From Herbaspirillum sp. AP02 (lineage in GTDB: Bacteria > Pseudomonadota > Gammaproteobacteria > Burkholderiales > Burkholderiaceae_D), in the NCBI RefSeq assembly GCF_015767275.1, contig NZ_JADWMY010000017.1, positions 1-64,000 of the forward strand: a stretch of 64,000 nucleotides of DNA, read 5' to 3'. The first letter of the stretch is position 1. Each line of letters opens with the position of its first letter. The position numbers and the translations under genes are program-made. This document shows positions 36,015-44,953 of the stretch, piece after piece. Below the pieces are notes generated by a model. That model did not search any database, was not told where the DNA came from, and was given only the letters and a program-made list of their open reading frames with translations.

Positions 36015-37337
36015 TTAATTTATGGCTTTGGCCACTATCATTCTGGGTTTACGAACGAAAACCCAGATCAGTCCTGCTATCAGCTGTACGCACGCGCCAA
36101 GCAGCCAACCGGCGCCCCCTGCGACGATGCCTATGTGAGGGGCTGCGAGAGTAATGAATACAGTAACAACGATGATATTGCACGCATTGATGCACATTAC
36201 GTAGCGCCCGTCTCCAAAAACGAGGATCTGCTGGTAAAAAATCTGGTAGGCGGAATTAGCCGCGATGGAGAGAAGAATCAGTTGCAGCGGGAGGGTGCCC
36301 ATACTGACGATTATGGGGGAGCGAATCCAGAGATGAAGCAACCAGCCCGCGGCTGCCGCTGCTATTAGACAGGGCAATATATTGGTTGCTATGACCGCTA
36401 GAACTAATGTGTGTAGAGATTTTGTTTCACCGACTGGCAGCTCCTTCGCAAGACGGGGATAGAGTGCACTGACGACAGGTGATTGGAACTGAAGAAAGGC
36501 GAGCCCAAGGCCTGCTACCGCTGCATATCGACCGTAGTTGTCGATCGACACCATTCCTGGCAAGAGCAATTTGTCCAACTGAGAGACCAATATCCCTAAA
36601 ACCACCCCAAGAGAGAGGGTCGCAGTAGAGCGCGCGGTTGCATATAGTTCAGAGAAGGTGAGCCTGGATGGATGTTGGGGTAGGTCGGTCGCAATTAGTT
36701 TGCGGTTGCATACCCATTCAATTGCTGCACCAGCCGAGAATGCGATCAAATAAGACTTGGCACTGGGTGACCAACAGAGCAGCATCAATAAAGCGCCGCC
36801 ATGCTTGAGGCTTGCAAAAACGACTTGGCTTATATTGGACCGGTGCTGCTCCTGCGTCCCATTCCAGTAACCTAGATGAACTGTGTTCCAGAATTGAAAG
36901 AAAAACAATACGAAAGCCAGTCGCAGTGTGAACTCCAAGTCTGATGGCTCTATGCTGTCCAGCTTTAACCAGGTGGACGCGAGCCACGGAACAGCAATTT
37001 GGCCAAGGCCAAGTACTAGGCCAGCTAGAAAAAGATATATTCGAGAAAATTTCGCGAATGTATGGGCACATAACTTTGCAGAGGCGCCAGCGCGTGCAAT
37101 ATCCCTCGGAACGATTTGGGCTAGTCCCGCATCGACCAGAGTGAGAAAACCTTGAAGGGTCATACAGAAGGCAACTACACCCCACTGCCCCGACGGAAGG
37201 TACTTTACATATACTGGGATTAGCAAAATGCTAAGAGCTGCCCTGCATATAATGCCACCATAATTAAAGGCGGCATTTCGAAACAAGACTTTTTGCTCTG
37301 GTGTGATACGCTGGATATTAATTTTTATCTCTGTCAA
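36015..37337 (-). CDS. Oligosaccharide flippase family protein (Wzx-like)
   Basis: A 440-residue membrane protein of the polysaccharide synthase/Wzx group with about twelve helices. The N-terminus shows the family pattern (NAAFNYGGIICRAALSILLIPVYVKYL, QWGVVAFCMTLQGFLTLVDAGLAQIVPRD). It would flip lipid-linked sugar units across the inner membrane. No glycosyltransferase gene is present in this window, so it must work with genes elsewhere or be an orphan. It is co-directional with the polymerase-like gene. Codon use is AT-rich compared with the core genes. Confidence 0.82.
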   Translation of the reverse strand: MTEIKINIQRITPEQKVLFRNAAFNYGGIICRAALSILLIPVYVKYLPSGQWGVVAFCMTLQGFLTLVDAGLAQIVPRDIARAGASAKLCAHTFAKFSRIYLFLAGLVLGLGQIAVPWLASTWLKLDSIEPSDLEFTLRLAFVLFFFQFWNTVHLGYWNGTQEQHRSNISQVVFASLKHGGALLMLLCWSPSAKSYLIAFSAGAAIEWVCNRKLIATDLPQHPSRLTFSELYATARSTATLSLGVVLGILVSQLDKLLLPGMVSIDNYGRYAAVAGLGLAFLQFQSPVVSALYPRLAKELPVGETKSLHTLVLAVIATNILPCLIAAAAAGWLLHLWIRSPIIVSMGTLPLQLILLSIAANSAYQIFYQQILVFGDGRYVMCINACNIIVVTVFITLAAPHIGIVAGGAGWLLGACVQLIAGLIWVFVRKPRMIVAKAIN

Positions 37338-37651
37338 GAAACCTACAAAGGGAAGAATCTAGCGAATTATTCTCATATTACGAGAATTTATGCGAACCGT
37401 CAGGATGGCAAGATTAGGGTCGGTGATTGTGATTTGGATGAGACGATGCACGATCAAGATAATTCCATGCAGAGCGCAGATCTATGAGAGCCGACGAAGA
37501 AATTTAGTCATAGGAATGACTGAGACGGCCTAAATACATCGTGGCGCTTCAGAAAAACGACATGCTGCTGGTCGCAACAATCTGTCGTAATGGTGGTCGA
37601 GGGACGGCGCTTGCTCGCAACTGCTGGTCTTGTTTCAGTCTATCCTGGAGA

Positions 37652-37776
37652 GTAGGTAACAACTAAAGCCCCCTGCAACCAGATACCAAGAAGCCGTTAT
37701 CAGCGAAAGCCGATAGCGGTTTTTGCTTTTCGGACGGTGTGCTCACCTAGAGCTGCCTTATGCATCAGGTCAAAGC
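37652..37776 (+). repeat. Right direct repeat of the tRNA-fMet island (attR-like)
   Basis: A diverged copy of 33284-33409, including a damaged tRNA 3' end (CCCCCTGCAACCA against the true CCCCCGCAACCA) and the same terminator hairpin. Small indels and substitutions show that the duplication is not recent. It marks the right border of the 4.4 kb segment. Confidence 0.85.
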
Positions 37777-37828
37777 CCACGCTTGTATTCCAAACGCTGC
37801 GGCGGCTTTCTATTCCCTTTTGGTGTAC

Positions 37829-37861
37829 CCCTCGAACTGACCCTGATCCAGTTCGAGGGGC
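37829..37861. repeat. Perfect 12-bp inverted repeat
   Basis: CCCCTCGAACTG and CAGTTCGAGGGG with a 9-base spacer. Short flanking GGTG/CACC pairs could lengthen it. No T-tract follows directly (CACGTCACCTTTTC), so it may be a terminator or a remnant of a mobile element. Confidence 0.55.
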
Positions 37862-37980
37862 ACGTCACCTTTTCAAATAAAATATTGGCGCCGAAGATAG
37901 AAATTATCCAGAAGTCGCTGTTCAGCAGGATGTGTACATCGCCAAACGCACTACCGCGTTGGTACTTATAGTCAAGGACT

Positions 37981-38088
37981 ATGCGCAAAATTATTGTTAT
38001 CGCAGCGATGCTGGCATGTACGTCGAGTGCACAGGCTAATATCTTGGACAACATGGATACCTGGCTGTTAGCCTCTGATATCGGCTAA
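37981..38088 (+). CDS. Short secreted ORF, possible truncated gene (35 aa)
   Basis: A 35-residue frame with a good signal peptide (MRKIIVIAAMLACTSSAQA) but only about 16 residues after it. AAGGA precedes the ATG. It could be a tiny secreted protein or, more likely, the leftover 5' end of a larger envelope gene cut off near the island border. Nothing downstream continues the frame. Confidence 0.35.
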   Translation: MRKIIVIAAMLACTSSAQANILDNMDTWLLASDIG

Positions 38089-38476
38089 TACTTGGTATTG
38101 ATGGTCAAATTGATGGTCAAGTCGGCCGGCCTGCCAGTTCGGGAAAAATTCCGTTGAATAAGCTTTATCACAGGAGAACGGCATGATCGAAAGAACTCTT
38201 CACCAAGCCATTGAGCCCTCGCACATGACTGGGCAATTCTGCGGAATGATTGAGCTCCTCGGGCGAGGAATCGGCATACTCTGAACTGCCACGTCGCCGA
38301 AATATATTTGCGTCAGCAATTTCCTGGTCTGCCTCGGCTGGCGCCTCTGAAGGGCCAGTGGCCCGACTCCGGCACAAGCTCAGAAAAGCCGCCTCCCATC
38401 CAGTTCGTCACCCGTCTGAGAGGCATCGCGTTCGTGTTAGGATTTGCCCCCAACCTTCATTCTTCACGAAAGAGAG
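38089..38476. other. Intergenic, degenerate-looking region
   Basis: About 390 bases. It contains a 33-codon frame at 38183-38284 with AGGAGA before its ATG but no recognisable product. Other frames look like chance. It probably also holds the promoter of the 82-residue gene. Confidence 0.4.
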
Positions 38477-38725
38477 ATGTCCATGTCGGAACAGGATCCC
38501 TGGATCACACGCGCCGAAGAGCTCAAGACACAGATGGAAGCGCTCCTGGTGGCGCAGCTCGAGGAATACGAACAGATGACCGTCAAGCTCGAACAGTGGA
38601 AGCAGAATCCCGGTGGTTCGTGGTTGACCCAAGCCGATTACCAGCCTTGGCAGGAGGCTCTCAGGAAGCTGGAAGCAGCGCAGCGTGACTTCGATGCGCA
38701 CATCAGTTCGCGAGTGAAGAAGTAG
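38477..38725 (+). CDS. Small coiled-coil hypothetical protein (82 aa)
   Basis: An 82-residue, Glu/Gln/Lys-rich helical protein (ITRAEELKTQMEALLVAQLE, EALRKLEAAQRDFDAHISS) with a short middle break (KQNPGGSWLTQADYQPW). No signal or membrane segment. GAAAGAGAG precedes the ATG, and a strong terminator follows at 38780. Family not recognised; the composition would suit a small structural or DNA-associated protein. Confidence 0.65.
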   Translation: MSMSEQDPWITRAEELKTQMEALLVAQLEEYEQMTVKLEQWKQNPGGSWLTQADYQPWQEALRKLEAAQRDFDAHISSRVKK

Positions 38726-38779
38726 GCGGCATTCAGCGAATCAGGTCGGGCCGTCCAGGCTGGCTGTCGCTGAACCTCG

Positions 38780-38809
38780 CGCCGTGACGATGTGTCGTCA
38801 CGGCGTTTT
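38780..38809 (+). terminator. Terminator of the 82-residue protein gene
   Basis: CGCCGTGACGA/TCGTCACGGCG, an 11-bp perfect stem with a 4-base loop, then TTTT. Confidence 0.88.
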
Positions 38810-38848
38810 CATTTCCGCGCCGGCCCGGCCCGGCTCAGGACTCTGGGC

Positions 38849-39319
38849 TCAAGACTCGATGGCGTCGTCGCCCCTGGCAATGCAGACAGGGGCGGTGCGC
38901 CGGCGGCGCCGCTTGCTCCAGCGGCGGGCGCGGTCAACCACGACTTCCATGTATTGCTGGCTGGTCTCGGGTTTGAGCAGGTATTCGACGGCGCCGGCTT
39001 CGATCAGGTCCGGCATCTCGGGGGGGTAATCGCTGTCCGGGAAGACGACGATAGGGACGGCGCGGGTTGCCCGGCCCGATTTCATCGCCAGGATGAAATC
39101 CAGTCCGTTGTTCTCCATCATGCCCGGGTCGAGGAAGATCATGCCCGGCAATTCATTGTCACCGTCCTGTCGGCGGCTCTGCAACAGGCGCTCGATGGCG
39201 GCATCCGCTTCGTCATACCACTGCAGCACGCAATGGAAATTGTTGCGCCAGAGCGCAAAGCGCGCCAGCTCTACTGCTTCGCCGTTCGACTCTATCATCA
39301 GTATGATCGGCGGTTTCAT
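38849..39319 (-). CDS. Atypical single-domain response regulator receiver
   Basis: A 156-residue receiver-like protein. The phospho-acceptor Asp lies in MIFLDPGMM and the conserved Lys in YLLKPE. The N-terminal acidic pair is reduced to one acidic residue (ILMIESNGEA), and the Thr/Ser switch position after strand 4 is not standard (IVVFPDSD). The basic C-terminus (WSKRRRRRTAP) could bind nucleic acid. AAGGACGAG precedes the ATG. No histidine kinase gene is near. It may be weakly phosphorylated or signal without phosphorylation. Confidence 0.75.
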   Translation of the reverse strand: MKPPIILMIESNGEAVELARFALWRNNFHCVLQWYDEADAAIERLLQSRRQDGDNELPGMIFLDPGMMENNGLDFILAMKSGRATRAVPIVVFPDSDYPPEMPDLIEAGAVEYLLKPETSQQYMEVVVDRARRWSKRRRRRTAPVCIARGDDAIES

Positions 39320-39799
39320 GGTCTCGTCCTTCTCTGCAAGTGACCCTGATCACCATTGCTGCACCAAGGAATCATCGTCGCCTCTGCGGGCGTTTCTCTT
39401 GGCGTCTAACTTCAACTGCAGTCTGACAAAGATGACTGGAAACTCATATCATGATTTTCCTGATGAGGCGGCTCAGTCGCTGCGATGACGTTCCCCTTAT
39501 CGCCGATCGATTCCCGTGTGACAGGAATGCTGGCGTGGCCGGGATGCATGCCAACGCCGCAATTGCGGTGTAAGCTGTCCGCTTTGAGCAGGGACGCACC
39601 CGCTGGAGCGGACAGAGCCAATCCCGTAGTCCGGGAAGTGAGGTGCGCTGGTAAATTCCGGGCTCCGGGCAGCAGGGCGCCGGCCCAGTGGCGGCCCATG
39701 GTGGCACGGGGCTTGCTGCACTCCAGGCGGAACCCGGAGGCCGCTTGTCCTTCCTGCAGGCAGCCCGGTGTTCCGGATTTGAACAGGCAAAACATCATC
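39320..39799. other. Intergenic region upstream of argE
   Basis: A 480-base gap between the divergent receiver gene and argE. Frames here lack ribosome binding sites and family signals; one is just an upstream extension of argE. I see no operator, RNA gene or repeat. Confidence 0.5.
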
Positions 39800-41002
39800 A
39801 TGAACGCAGCATTGAAAACAGCCGCTTCGGAACCGACGAAGCAGACGCTGGATATTCTCAAGACTCTCATCGGTTTCAATACCATCAGCCGTGAATCCAA
39901 CCTGGGCCTGATCGAATGGGTTCGCGATTACCTGGAACGCCATGGCGCCGTCACCCGTTTGACCTATGACGCCGAGCGGCGCAAGGCCAACCTCTTCGCC
40001 ACCATCGGTGATGCCGGACCAGGCCGCTTCGGGACCGTCTTTTCCGGGCATACCGATGTGGTGCCGGTCAAGGGGCAGAACTGGGACACCGACCCCTTCG
40101 TGGCGCATGTCGCGGATGGCAAGTTGTTCGGTCGCGGTGCGTGCGACATGAAGGGTTTCATCGCTGTCTGTCTGGCGCGCCTGCCATCCATCGAGCAAGG
40201 CCGCCTGCACACACCCTTGCACTTTTCATTCTCATACGATGAAGAGGTGGGCTGCCTGGGGGTACGCGAGCTGCTGGCTGACCTGCAGCAGAATGACATC
40301 AAGCCCACCGGGGTGATCATCGGTGAGCCGACCATGATGCAACCGGTCATTGCCCACAAGGGCAAGCGCTCCTACCGCTGCTGCGTGCATGGTCACGCGG
40401 CGCATTCGTCCTGCCCGCACCTGGGCATCAACAGCATCGACTACGCCGCGATGATGCAGTTGAAGATTCGTGAAATTGCCCTGCGGGTGCGCAACTCCGA
40501 GGTGCAGGACTACGACTTCGACGTGCCGTATTCCTCCATCGTCACCACCCTGTCCAACGGGGGCAATGCGCCCAACATCATCCCTGATAAGGCCGAGTTC
40601 GTCTTCGAACACCGCTTCCTGCCGGGGATTGATCCGGCCGAGGTCTTCGATGAAGTGAAGCGTTACGCCGAACGGGAAGTGCTGCCGCAGATGCACATCG
40701 AGGGTGCGCAAGGGCGCATCGAGTTCGAGACCCTGACCGCCTATCCCGGCATGAGTACGCCGGCCGATGATCCTCTGGTGACCTCGGCGCTGCGCATCCT
40801 GGGCAGCGAGCGGGCGCGCAAGGTGGGCTTTGGCACCGAGGGTGGCCTGTTTGGCCAGGCCGGGATGCCGGCGGTGATCTGCGGGCCGGGCGACATCGTG
40901 CATGCTCACAAGCCCAATGAATTCGTCACGCTGGAGCAACTGGCGCGTTGCGAAAGCTTCTTCGATAACTTCATCGCTTCAGCTCATCTGGCGCCTGTCT
41001 GA
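39800..41002 (+). CDS. argE: Acetylornithine deacetylase
   Basis: A 400-residue M20-family zinc enzyme that removes the acetyl group from N-acetylornithine in arginine synthesis. Motifs: FSGHTDVVPVKGQNW (first metal site), GRGACDMKGF (bridging Asp), SFSYDEEVGCLGVREL (catalytic Glu) and GTEGGLFGQAGMPAVICGPG near the end with the final histidine in HAHKPNEFV. The start at 39800 matches the family. Related M20 enzymes act on other acyl-amino acids, but length and motifs favour ArgE. Confidence 0.93.
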   Translation: MNAALKTAASEPTKQTLDILKTLIGFNTISRESNLGLIEWVRDYLERHGAVTRLTYDAERRKANLFATIGDAGPGRFGTVFSGHTDVVPVKGQNWDTDPFVAHVADGKLFGRGACDMKGFIAVCLARLPSIEQGRLHTPLHFSFSYDEEVGCLGVRELLADLQQNDIKPTGVIIGEPTMMQPVIAHKGKRSYRCCVHGHAAHSSCPHLGINSIDYAAMMQLKIREIALRVRNSEVQDYDFDVPYSSIVTTLSNGGNAPNIIPDKAEFVFEHRFLPGIDPAEVFDEVKRYAEREVLPQMHIEGAQGRIEFETLTAYPGMSTPADDPLVTSALRILGSERARKVGFGTEGGLFGQAGMPAVICGPGDIVHAHKPNEFVTLEQLARCESFFDNFIASAHLAPV

Positions 41003-41019
41003 ACTATCTCACATGGCTG

Positions 41020-41058
41020 AAAAAAGGCGCTTGACCCTTCGGGGCAAGCGCCTTTTTT
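41020..41058. terminator. Bidirectional terminator between argE and the MFS gene
   Basis: AAAAAAGGCGCTTG and CAAGCGCCTTTTTT form an 8-bp GC-rich stem with A/T tracts on both sides, between two convergent genes. Confidence 0.9.
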
Positions 41059-41074
41059 GCGTAGAACGCGAGGC

Positions 41075-42232
41075 TCAGGTCACAGCGCGCACGCGCTTGT
41101 CCAGAGAGGCGGAAAAAGCCACCGTCGCCAGACCCAGCAAGGCGAAGACCGAGCCGATCAGCGGCAGGTCGGTCAGCGGCAGGCCGGCCGAAATCGCCAG
41201 GCCGCCCACCCATGCGCCGGTGGCATTGCCCAGGTTGAAGGCACCCTGGTTCAGGGTCGAGGCCAGATTGGGCGCGCCGCGGGCGGTATCGAGCACCCGG
41301 ATCTGTGCGCCCGGCACCACCGCGAAGGCAAATGCGCCCCAGGCAAACATGGTGACCAGCGTGGGCCACTTGTAATGGCTGGTGAAGGAGAACAATCCCA
41401 GCACGATGGCGATGCACAGGAACACGGCGCACATGACCGGCATCAGCTTCCAGTCGGCCAGCTTGCCGCCGACCAGCCCGCCGACGGTGATGCCGGCGCC
41501 GAACAGCAGCAGCACCCAGCTCTCCTGTTGCGTGGTGAAACCGGTCACGTCCAGCAGGATGTAGGCGATATAGGTAATGACGCTGAACATGCTGATCGAG
41601 GCCAGTGTCGAGGTCAGTAGCGACAGCTGCACGCGGGCGTCAATGATGGAGCGGAATTCCTGGAAGATATTGCCCCCCTGCATGGCGATCTTGCGGGGCA
41701 GCATGGCCCACAGCATGATGGCGGCCAGTACGCCGATGCCAGTCACCACGCCGAAGGTGGAACGCCATCCGGCCGCGTGACCGAAGGCCGTTCCCAGCGG
41801 TACGCCCAGGATATTGGCCACGGTCAGACCGGTAAACATCAGTGCCACCGCCTGCGCCCGCTTCTGCGGCGAGACCAGTTCGGCCGCCACCACCGAGCCG
41901 ATGCCGAAGAACGCCGCGTGGCAGAAGGCCGTGACCACTCGGGCCACCATCAGGAAGGCATAGTTGGGGGCCATCGCGCACAGCACATTGCCCAGGATGA
42001 ACAGGCACATCAATCCCACCAGCGCCTGCTTGCGCGGCCACTTGGCCGTGAGGATGGCCAGGATGGGCGCACCGGCCGCCACACCCAGGGCATAGCCGGA
42101 CACCAGCATGCCGGCTGCGGGCGCCGATACGCCCAGGTCGCGTGCCACGTCGGGCAACAGGCCCATGATGACGAATTCGGTGGTGCCGATGCCGAAGGCG
42201 GCAACAGCAAGGGCAAACAGGGGCCAGTTCAT
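41075..42232 (-). CDS. MFS transporter, AraJ/arabinose-efflux-like
   Basis: A 385-residue major facilitator with twelve predicted helices. The start MNWPLFALAVAAFGIGTTEFVIMGLLPDVA is characteristic of the DHA1 AraJ/YdhP/SotB group. The loop after TM2 (AKWPRKQAL) is the A-motif. It exports small molecules such as sugars or drugs by proton exchange; the substrate is unknown. Single gene. Confidence 0.9.
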   Translation of the reverse strand: MNWPLFALAVAAFGIGTTEFVIMGLLPDVARDLGVSAPAAGMLVSGYALGVAAGAPILAILTAKWPRKQALVGLMCLFILGNVLCAMAPNYAFLMVARVVTAFCHAAFFGIGSVVAAELVSPQKRAQAVALMFTGLTVANILGVPLGTAFGHAAGWRSTFGVVTGIGVLAAIMLWAMLPRKIAMQGGNIFQEFRSIIDARVQLSLLTSTLASISMFSVITYIAYILLDVTGFTTQQESWVLLLFGAGITVGGLVGGKLADWKLMPVMCAVFLCIAIVLGLFSFTSHYKWPTLVTMFAWGAFAFAVVPGAQIRVLDTARGAPNLASTLNQGAFNLGNATGAWVGGLAISAGLPLTDLPLIGSVFALLGLATVAFSASLDKRVRAVT

Positions 42233-42324
42233 GCGCAGTCCAGGTGGGAGGGGTGAAGGAAGGGCGCAACGTGGAGGTCGCGCAAAGCCGCCAGTTTACC
42301 GTCCTATGGGATCGCCTGCAGGAC

Positions 42325-42981
42325 TCAGGCCGGATCGGCCGCCAGAGGGCGGGCGAACCAGCTCTTCAGCGCCGACATCAGTGCTCCGTAGGCAGGCAGG
42401 AAGAACAGCAGGCTGATGGCGATCTTGAAACCGTAATCGACCAGCGCGATCTCCACCCAGTGCGTGGCCATGAAGGGATCGCTGCTGCGCCAGAAGGCGA
42501 TGGAGAAGAAGGCGATGGTATCGCTGGCATTGCCGAAGATCATCGACACCGACGGTGCCAGCCACCAGTGGCGCGAGGCGCGCAGGCGGTTGAAGACCTG
42601 TACGTCCAGCACCTGGCCCAGCACGTAGGCCATGAAGCTGGCCGCCGCGATGCGCGCCACGAACAGGTTGAAGTGCGCCAGCGCGCCGAAACCCTGCCAC
42701 TGGCCCATGTAGAACAGCGCCGAGATGCCGTAGGAAATGAACAGGGCAGGCAGCATCACCGCGAAGATGATGCGACGCGCCAGCGCCGCCCCGAAGAAAC
42801 GCACGGTCAGGTCGGTGGCCAGAAAGATGAAGGGAAAGCTGAACGCGCCCCAGGTGGTGTGCAGCCCGAAGATGGACACCGGCAGTTGCACGAGGTAATT
42901 GCTGGAGGTGATCACCAGCAGGTGGAACAGCGAAAGGCAGGTCAGCACGGCCGCGTAGCGGCGCAAGTCGAGAGTCGTCAT
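42325..42981 (-). CDS. Queuosine precursor transporter, YhhQ family
   Basis: A 218-residue integral membrane protein with six helices (YAAVLTCLSLFHLLVITSSNYLV, TTWGAFSFPFIFLATDLTVRFFG, ARRIIFAVMLPALFISYGISALFY, IAAASFMAYVLGQVLDVQVFNRL). The PFIFLATDLTVRFFG segment is the VUT/YhhQ family signature. The family imports preQ0/preQ1 for tRNA queuosine. The ATG at 42981 begins the homologous region; the open frame runs further upstream without coding signs. I see no preQ1 riboswitch in the 180 bases before it. Confidence 0.9.
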   Translation of the reverse strand: MTTLDLRRYAAVLTCLSLFHLLVITSSNYLVQLPVSIFGLHTTWGAFSFPFIFLATDLTVRFFGAALARRIIFAVMLPALFISYGISALFYMGQWQGFGALAHFNLFVARIAAASFMAYVLGQVLDVQVFNRLRASRHWWLAPSVSMIFGNASDTIAFFSIAFWRSSDPFMATHWVEIALVDYGFKIAISLLFFLPAYGALMSALKSWFARPLAADPA

Positions 42982-43164
42982 CAGAACCTTTTTGATGAAT
43001 GGGGGTGAGGGAACCCATGGAACAGAGGCCTGGTCGCCCTGAAGTAGAAACGGTGGCACCAGACACGGAAGGGGCAAGATTCTAGCATAGTGCGGCCACA
43101 CCCTGCCGGTCTGGCCGCGTGACGGGGGCATTGAGGTACACTTCTGCGCTTTTGGGTAGGTGTC

Positions 43165-44067
43165 ATGAACAGCAACAAGGCAACCCTGATCGGACTGAGC
43201 GCGGTCGTTCTGTGGAGCGCCATTGTCGGCCTGATCCGTGGCGTGAGCGACCACCTGGGCGCGACCGGCGGGGCGGCAGCGATCTATACGGTGGCCTCGG
43301 TGATCCTGCTGGTGTCGGTGGGTTTTCCGCGCCTGTCGAACTTTCCGCGCAAATACCTGCTGTGGGGCAGCGTGCTGTTCGTGGCCTATGAGTTGTGCCT
43401 GTCGCTGTCGATCGGTTATGCCCATAGCGGACGCCAAGCCATCGAGGTGGGGATGGTCAATTACCTGTGGCCGACCTTCACCATGATCGCCGCCATCCTG
43501 TTCGGCCGGCAGCGTGCCAGCCTGCTGGTGGTACCGGGCTTCCTTCTTTCCATGCTGGGCATCTGCTGGGTATTGGGCGGCGACCAGGGGCTGGACATGG
43601 CCGGCATGCTGGTCAACATCCAGCACAACCCGCTCAGTTATGGGCTGGCCTTCGCCGGTGCCATCATCTGGGCTGCCTATTGCACAGTGACGACCCGGAT
43701 CGCCGGCGGCCAGAACGGCGTGACCCCGTTTTTCATGCTGGTGGCACTTGCCCTGTGGGGTAAGTTCCTGCTGGGTGGTCACGCCGGCGAGCTGTCGTTC
43801 AGCCTGCCGGCGCTGGTCTACCTGCTGCTGGCGGCGGCCGCCATGGGACTGGGCTATGCGGCGTGGAACGTCGGCATCCTGCACGGCAAGGTGACGGTGC
43901 TGGCGGGCGCGTCCTATTTCATTCCGGTGTTGTCGTCGGCGCTATCGGCGCTGCTGTTGCGGGCACCGCTGCCGGCCTCGTTCTGGGTCGGCGCGGCGCT
44001 GGTGTGTGCCGGTTCCATCCTGTGCTGGCGGGCCACGCGCAGCCAGGCTGGCGTGGCCGAGCACTGA
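43165..44067 (+). CDS. yddG: Aromatic amino acid exporter, YddG-like DMT transporter
   Basis: A 300-residue DMT/EamA transporter with ten helices. The N-terminus NKATLIGLSAVVLWSAIVGLIR and SIGYAHSGRQAIEVGMVNYLWPTFT match YddG, which exports Phe, Tyr and Trp. Divergent from the YhhQ gene. Substrate follows from the subfamily, not from direct evidence. Confidence 0.85.
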   Translation: MNSNKATLIGLSAVVLWSAIVGLIRGVSDHLGATGGAAAIYTVASVILLVSVGFPRLSNFPRKYLLWGSVLFVAYELCLSLSIGYAHSGRQAIEVGMVNYLWPTFTMIAAILFGRQRASLLVVPGFLLSMLGICWVLGGDQGLDMAGMLVNIQHNPLSYGLAFAGAIIWAAYCTVTTRIAGGQNGVTPFFMLVALALWGKFLLGGHAGELSFSLPALVYLLLAAAAMGLGYAAWNVGILHGKVTVLAGASYFIPVLSSALSALLLRAPLPASFWVGAALVCAGSILCWRATRSQAGVAEH

Positions 44068-44076
44068 CGGCGGGGA

Positions 44077-44757
44077 TCAGAACTTGTAGCTCACGCCGAC
44101 CCGGATGACCGGATACAGGTTGTAGCCATGCACCTTGTCGCTGAGTTCGGCGTTTTCCGCCGCGACATCGGTGGCCAGGCGGGCGCACAGGGCAGCGCTG
44201 GCGTTGCAGCCCGAGTTGCTGACCGAGGTCGATGCATTGCCCTGGAACATGACCCCCAGATCAGCCGTAACGCCCCAGCCGCGGTTGGGCGCCACGGCAT
44301 TGCCGTAGCCCAGGCCCAGGTAGGGCGCAAACTTCTTGAAATCGATGCGACCATCGACCTGGCCGGCCTGGGACGCCGTATAGACATTGCCGTTGATGGT
44401 GTAGATGCCGTTGGCCTTGGGCTTGCCGGTGGCGTCGATCTTGTTGCCGTTGTAGATCACGCCGCCCGACAGACGAAATCCATTGTCGAACGGGAACCAG
44501 TCCAGCAAGGCATCGAAGGTGCGCAGCTTGGCACGGGCGTCGTAATTGACGTCATTGGTGCTGGAGTTGAACGAGTAATCGAAGTAGTTGACACCGAAGC
44601 GCGCATTGAGCTGCTGGGTGAGCGGGACGCTCAGGTGGACGCCCACGCCGGTGGTGCCGATGTCGCCGCTGAGGCCGATGTTGGCGGCATGAACACTGCC
44701 CAGGCTGGCGGCGCCCAGGCCGATGAGGCAAGCGCAGGAAAGATGAAGACGGTGCAC
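44077..44757 (-). CDS. Outer membrane beta-barrel protein
   Basis: A 226-residue outer membrane protein with a signal peptide (LSCACLIGLGAASLGSVHA) and an alternating beta pattern (ARFGVNYFDYSFNSSTNDVNYDARAKLR), ending in GVSYKF. The GVGVHLSVPLTQQLNARFG and FDALLDWFPFDNGFRLSGG segments are typical of small opacity-type porins. The start is GTG with GGGGG before it. Two Cys near residues 185-195 could form a disulfide in a loop. Function unknown. Confidence 0.75.
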   Translation of the reverse strand: MHRLHLSCACLIGLGAASLGSVHAANIGLSGDIGTTGVGVHLSVPLTQQLNARFGVNYFDYSFNSSTNDVNYDARAKLRTFDALLDWFPFDNGFRLSGGVIYNGNKIDATGKPKANGIYTINGNVYTASQAGQVDGRIDFKKFAPYLGLGYGNAVAPNRGWGVTADLGVMFQGNASTSVSNSGCNASAALCARLATDVAAENAELSDKVHGYNLYPVIRVGVSYKF

Positions 44758-44872
44758 GAAGAATCCCCCGGAATGATAGACAAGTGATGGTTCAGGCAGA
44801 CGCAGACCTGACCATCGCAGCCTATGGGCGAGGGGGAGAGGGTGTAAAGCGCGACAGTGCCGAAAAGCAACA

Positions 44873-44907
44873 AAAGGGAAGCGCGGACAAACGGTCGCGT
44901 TCCCTTT
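44873..44907 (-). terminator. Terminator of the SMP-30 gene
   Basis: AAAGGGAA-g-CGCG pairs with CGCG-TTCCCTTT over a 10-base loop. On the minus strand TTTTG follows. It lies about 50 bases past the SMP-30 stop. Confidence 0.7.
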
Positions 44908-44953
44908 ACGCCACAGTGGGGGGCTCGCTTCACCCAGGTCTCATGTCGCTTTG

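Larger units (their letters stand above)
37338..37980. other. Right end of the island, no clear gene
   Basis: AT-rich upstream DNA of the flippase gene runs to about 37650, then comes the right direct repeat (37652-37776), then a perfect 12-bp inverted repeat at 37829-37861. No reading frame here has the signs of a gene. Confidence 0.55.

Noticed and set aside
38168-38377. 69-codon minus-strand frame in the border zone
   Set aside because: No ribosome binding site or recognisable composition; likely chance.
39485-39799. N-terminal extension of argE or a separate small gene
   Set aside because: The frame is open but has no homology-like pattern or ribosome binding site. The ArgE family begins near 39800.
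42982-43164. preQ1 riboswitch upstream of the YhhQ gene
   Set aside because: No preQ1 class I or II core was recognisable in the leader.
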